DNA from: Myxococcales bacterium
Lineage (GTDB): Bacteria > Myxococcota_A > Polyangia > Fen-1088
NCBI GenBank assembly: GCA_003161835.1
Contig: PMNO01000721.1
Span: 5,094 to 12,257, forward strand
Direction of reading: 5' to 3'
Length of the DNA: 7,164 nt
Part shown: in pieces, positions 5,733-7,164 of the stretch
Layout: each line of letters begins with the position of its first letter
Position numbering within the stretch: position 1 is the first letter of the stretch
Position numbers and translations under genes: made by a program
The notes under the pieces: model-generated
Told to the model about the DNA's origin: nothing
The model's input: only the letters and a program-made list of their open reading frames with translations
Databases searched by the model: none

Positions 5733-5736
5733 GAAG
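5732..5736 (+). promoter_or_regulatory. Ribosome binding site of exbD1
   Basis: GGAAG lies 5 nt before the ATG at 5742 and supports independent translation of exbD1, although its frame is continuous with exbB beyond a single TGA. Confidence 0.5.
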
Positions 5737-5741
5737 ATGCG

Positions 5742-6215
5742 ATGATTGTCACCGGCAGGCGTTCAGCCAGACGCTCCCCATACCGGAAACGGGCCCGCGG
5801 GGTCATCAAGGCGGACATCAACGTGACGCCGCTGGTCGATGTCGTCCTTGTCCTGCTGATCATTTTCATGGTCGTGACTCCGATGCTGAGCAAGGGCATC
5901 AATGTCGACCTGCCCGTCACCGAACATCATGACAAGCGGACCGACGACAACCGCGACGTCGTCGTCGCCGTCACCCGGCAAGGTCAGATCTTCGTCGGCA
6001 GCACGGAGATCCCTCTGGATCGCCTGGGCGAAGCCGTCGCCACCGAGCGCAGCCGCCATCCGGACAAGGGCGTCTTCTTGAAGGGCGATGCCCGGCTCGA
6101 CTACGGCCAGGCCCGGCGCGTGATGGAGGCGCTCCACCGGGCTGGCATCGACCAGATTCAGCTCGGCACCGAGGAATCGAGCAAGAGCTCGTCGACGGGA
6201 AGGGGCCAGCCATGA
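5742..6215 (+). CDS. exbD: ExbD/TolR family protein, first copy (ExbD1)
   Basis: ExbD is the single-helix subunit that carries the proton-accepting Asp. This 157-residue copy has a very basic N-terminal tail (residues 6-19, Arg/Lys-rich), then INVTPLVDVVLVLLIIFMVV with Asp33, matching E. coli Asp25. Next comes INVDLP (53-58), the conserved hydrophobic-x-hydrophobic-x-Leu-Pro element of the ExbD disordered region. The periplasmic domain (about 70-143) resembles E. coli ExbD closely, with GQIFVGSTEIPLDRL, GVFLKGDARLDYGQARRVM and AGIDQIQLGTEE. A Ser-rich tail ends it. GGAAG sits 5 nt upstream of the ATG. The stop overlaps the start of exbD2 as ATGA (6212-6215), so the two ExbD copies are probably made in linked amounts. 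Confidence 0.94.
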   Translation: MIVTGRRSARRSPYRKRARGVIKADINVTPLVDVVLVLLIIFMVVTPMLSKGINVDLPVTEHHDKRTDDNRDVVVAVTRQGQIFVGSTEIPLDRLGEAVATERSRHPDKGVFLKGDARLDYGQARRVMEALHRAGIDQIQLGTEESSKSSSTGRGQP

Positions 6216-6619
6216 GCTTTGCGACGGGAGGGGGCAAGGGTCCGTCCTCGGAGATCAACGTGACGCCGTTGATCGACATCGTGCTCGTTTTGCTGATCAT
6301 CTTCATGGTCATGACCCCGGTCATGCTGAAGGACATTGCCGCCGCCGTGCCGCGGAAAGCGACTGAGGAGACCGCCGCGCCACCCGGTAGCCCCCCCGTG
6401 GTGGTGAAGCTGGACGCGTCCGAAATCCTGTCTGTCAACGGTCAGCCGGTTGCACCCGAAGCGCTGGCCGCTCGGGTGGCCGAACGCATGGTGCACGATC
6501 GAAAGAAGATTGTCTTCTTCGACGTCGACGACCGCGCCAGCTATGGCAGGGCCGTCAAGCTGATGGACATCTGCAAGGGCGCGGGCGCCAAGACTCTGGC
6601 CATCGTGACCCGCGACTGA
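6212..6619 (+). CDS. exbD: ExbD/TolR family protein, second copy (ExbD2)
   Basis: This 135-residue ExbD paralog has a short Gly-rich N-terminus instead of the basic tail of ExbD1. Its helix INVTPLIDIVLVLLIIFMVM matches that of ExbD1 at nearly every position and keeps the proton-binding Asp22. After the helix it reads IAAAVP (42-47), a degenerate form of the INVDLP element, then a Pro/Ala/Glu linker (48-62). The periplasmic domain (about 63-135) contains VVVKLDASEILSVNGQPV, KIVFFDVDDRASYGRAVKLM and KTLAIVTRD. GGAAGGGG lies 6 nt before the ATG, which overlaps the exbD1 stop by 4 nt. It looks functional and diverged rather than decayed. It could pair with ExbD1 in a mixed dimer or form a second stator with ExbB. 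It is the last gene of the cluster. Confidence 0.94.
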   Translation: MSFATGGGKGPSSEINVTPLIDIVLVLLIIFMVMTPVMLKDIAAAVPRKATEETAAPPGSPPVVVKLDASEILSVNGQPVAPEALAARVAERMVHDRKKIVFFDVDDRASYGRAVKLMDICKGAGAKTLAIVTRD

Positions 6620-6650
6620 CGGCGATCCGCTGGCGCTTTAAAGTTTGAGA

Positions 6651-6664
6651 ATAACTAGGGTTAT
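6651..6664. repeat. AT-rich dyad, possible operator
   Basis: ATAAC (6651-6655) and GTTAT (6660-6664) are inverted arms around TAGG. The dyad stands in an AT-rich patch 32 nt after the exbD2 stop. It resembles a small repressor site in form only; no regulator is known. Confidence 0.3.
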
Positions 6665-6706
6665 CGAGGCTGGTCGCTCAGTGGGTCGAGCGCCGCGCGC
6701 TTGCAC

Positions 6707-6727
6707 CAATGCGCCGGACTCGCATTG
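6707..6727 (+). repeat. Hairpin 1 of the leader
   Basis: CAATGCG (6707-6713) and CGCATTG (6721-6727) pair perfectly around a 7-nt loop. A 7-bp stem alone is common by chance, but it directly precedes two further inverted repeats in non-coding DNA. Confidence 0.4.
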
Positions 6728-6757
6728 CCTCTGAGGGGAACTCCCCCGGGGGGAGGC
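6727..6757 (+). repeat. Hairpin 2 of the leader, with alternative pairings
   Basis: GCCTC (6727-6731) can pair with GAGGC (6753-6757), enclosing GGGG (6735-6738) and CCCC (6743-6746). The same C-run can instead pair with the G-run in CTCCCCC (6741-6747) and GGGGGAG (6749-6755), although the 1-nt centre would force the inner pairs open. Two exclusive folds are thus possible. Confidence 0.4.
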
Positions 6758-6776
6758 GGCAAAAGTGAAAGGCCGC
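6756..6776 (+). repeat. Hairpin 3 of the leader
   Basis: GCGGC (6756-6760) and GCCGC (6772-6776) flank an 11-nt A-rich loop containing GUGAAA. A GNRA-like, A-rich loop in a GC-rich leader suits an RNA contact site, but no known riboswitch core was matched. A c-di-GMP riboswitch was considered and does not fit. Confidence 0.35.
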
Positions 6777-6809
6777 TAAAGGCTACGCGCGACCGCGACA
6801 AGTCGAAAA

Positions 6810-6847
6810 CTTACGTTGTGCGTCGCTTACGTGTACGATCGCTTACC
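6810..6847. repeat. Three CTTAC motifs at exact 16-nt spacing
   Basis: CTTAC begins at 6810, 6826 and 6842. The first two 16-nt units match at 10 of 16 positions (CTTACGT and TCG shared); the third shares only CTTAC. They lie 55-92 nt before the start of the final lipoprotein gene, a plausible place for an activator or repressor array. Confidence 0.4.
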
Positions 6848-6889
6848 ACGAATGGGCTTATTCCTCACATATGCGTCGTTGTCTTTGGC

Positions 6890-6895
6890 AAGGAG
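6890..6895 (+). promoter_or_regulatory. Ribosome binding site of the final lipoprotein gene
   Basis: AAGGAG lies 6 nt before the ATG at 6902, which fixes the start of a gene whose end is outside the window. Confidence 0.7.
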
Positions 6896-6901
6896 CCTCT
6901 G

Positions 6902-7164
6902 ATGAAACGGTCGTCCTGGAGTTTGACTGCTGCGTGTGTCCTTCCTGTCGCAGCGGCCATTTTTGGGTGTACCCCCACCAATAGCGTGAAGTCGGGCGCT
7001 CCTCGCATGCTCGGTTTTTCGGTGGTCGGTCCCGCCGGGAACACGGTCGACCTGATGGCCGAAGCCGGCGCGACCCCTGTTCCGCCGCTCGCCCACTTCG
7101 TGGCGGTGTTCGACCGCCTGTTGGATCCGACGGCTCTCGAGACCATCGACCCAGACGGCGGTGT
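6902..7164 (+). CDS. Putative lipoprotein, 5' part only, possible Ig-like domain
   Basis: The frame from the ATG at 6902 stays open for 87 codons to the window end, so the gene is cut by the window, not broken. The product starts MKRSSWSLTAACVLPVAA and reaches IFGC with Cys23, a fair lipobox after a Lys/Arg-bearing hydrophobic signal. The mature part reads GFSVVGPAGNTVDL, then VPPLAHFVAVFDRLLDPTALE. The segment HFVAVFDRLLDP resembles the first strand of bacterial Ig-like (SbsA-type) domains, where a hydrophobic strand leads to F-D/S-x-x-L/M-D/N-P. That likeness is from memory and covers little sequence. AAGGAG sits 6 nt upstream. It is the first gene after the exbD2 gap and probably has its own promoter. 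A surface or periplasmic role is likely; the function is unknown. Confidence 0.75.
   Translation, partial: MKRSSWSLTAACVLPVAAAIFGCTPTNSVKSGAPRMLGFSVVGPAGNTVDLMAEAGATPVPPLAHFVAVFDRLLDPTALETIDPDGG

Larger units (their letters stand above)
6620..6901. other. 282-nt gene-free region with structured, repeat-bearing leader
   Basis: No coding gene is supported here. The first 45 nt are unusually AT-rich for the window (CTTTAAAG at 6636-6643, an ATAAC/GTTAT dyad). The middle has three adjacent inverted repeats (6707-6776), and the end has a CTTAC triplet spaced by 16 nt before a good ribosome site. It should hold the end of the exbD2 transcript and the promoter of the next gene. No -10/-35 pair was convincing, and no riboswitch family was recognised. 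Confidence 0.6.

Noticed and set aside
6620..6664. Rho-independent terminator after exbD2
   Set aside because: The dyad is short, AT-rich and not followed by a U-tract.
6733..6806. Possible c-di-GMP-I riboswitch, because of GGCAAAA and GAAAGG near hairpin 3
   Set aside because: The stem flanking the GAAA loop does not pair and the GACGCAAAGCC core is absent.

Overview
The window is a GC-rich stretch of a Gram-negative, probably delta-proteobacterial/Myxococcota-type chromosome. That placement is an inference. It rests on several lipoproteins, a TPR protein with a long Pro/Ala linker and a Lys-Trp-rich C-terminal membrane anchor, a GufA-like ZIP transporter, and a one-ExbB/two-ExbD TonB cluster. 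No mobile element, CRISPR array, tRNA or rRNA was seen.

Layout. Bases 48-2204 on the minus strand hold three genes, read from 2204 downwards: a GufA-like ZIP metal transporter, a TPR protein with signal peptide and C-terminal membrane anchor (possible 4-nt GTGA overlap with the transporter), and a small lipoprotein of unknown function. A 29-nt divergent gap (2205-2233) separates them from the plus-strand genes: folK (HPPK, folate synthesis), a single-domain PilZ protein with a strong ribosome binding site, then a tightly packed cluster at 3303-6619 encoding a TPR lipoprotein, TonB, ExbB, ExbD1 and ExbD2. The next 282 nt (6620-6901) hold no gene but several small inverted repeats and a 16-bp-spaced CTTAC triplet. 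A lipoprotein gene then starts at 6902 and runs off the window.

How they work together. ExbB and the two ExbD proteins would form a proton-driven inner-membrane motor. TonB would carry the energy across the periplasm to an outer-membrane receptor that is not in this window. The TPR lipoprotein, one base upstream of tonB, may be a periplasmic partner, by analogy with the TPR protein CpoB (YbgF) in Tol-Pal loci. The two ExbD copies share nearly the same membrane helix but differ elsewhere, and only ExbD1 keeps the INVDLP element. This suggests a mixed ExbD dimer or two specialised stators, as in the one-TolQ/two-TolR gliding motor AglRQS of Myxococcus. PilZ may link c-di-GMP to neighbouring functions, but nothing in the sequence proves this.

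The best candidates for something new are the TPR-lipoprotein/TonB/ExbB/ExbD/ExbD module, the single in-frame TGA between exbB and exbD1 with a tandem repeat just after it, the Arg in the ZIP metal-site motif, and the structured leader before the last lipoprotein.
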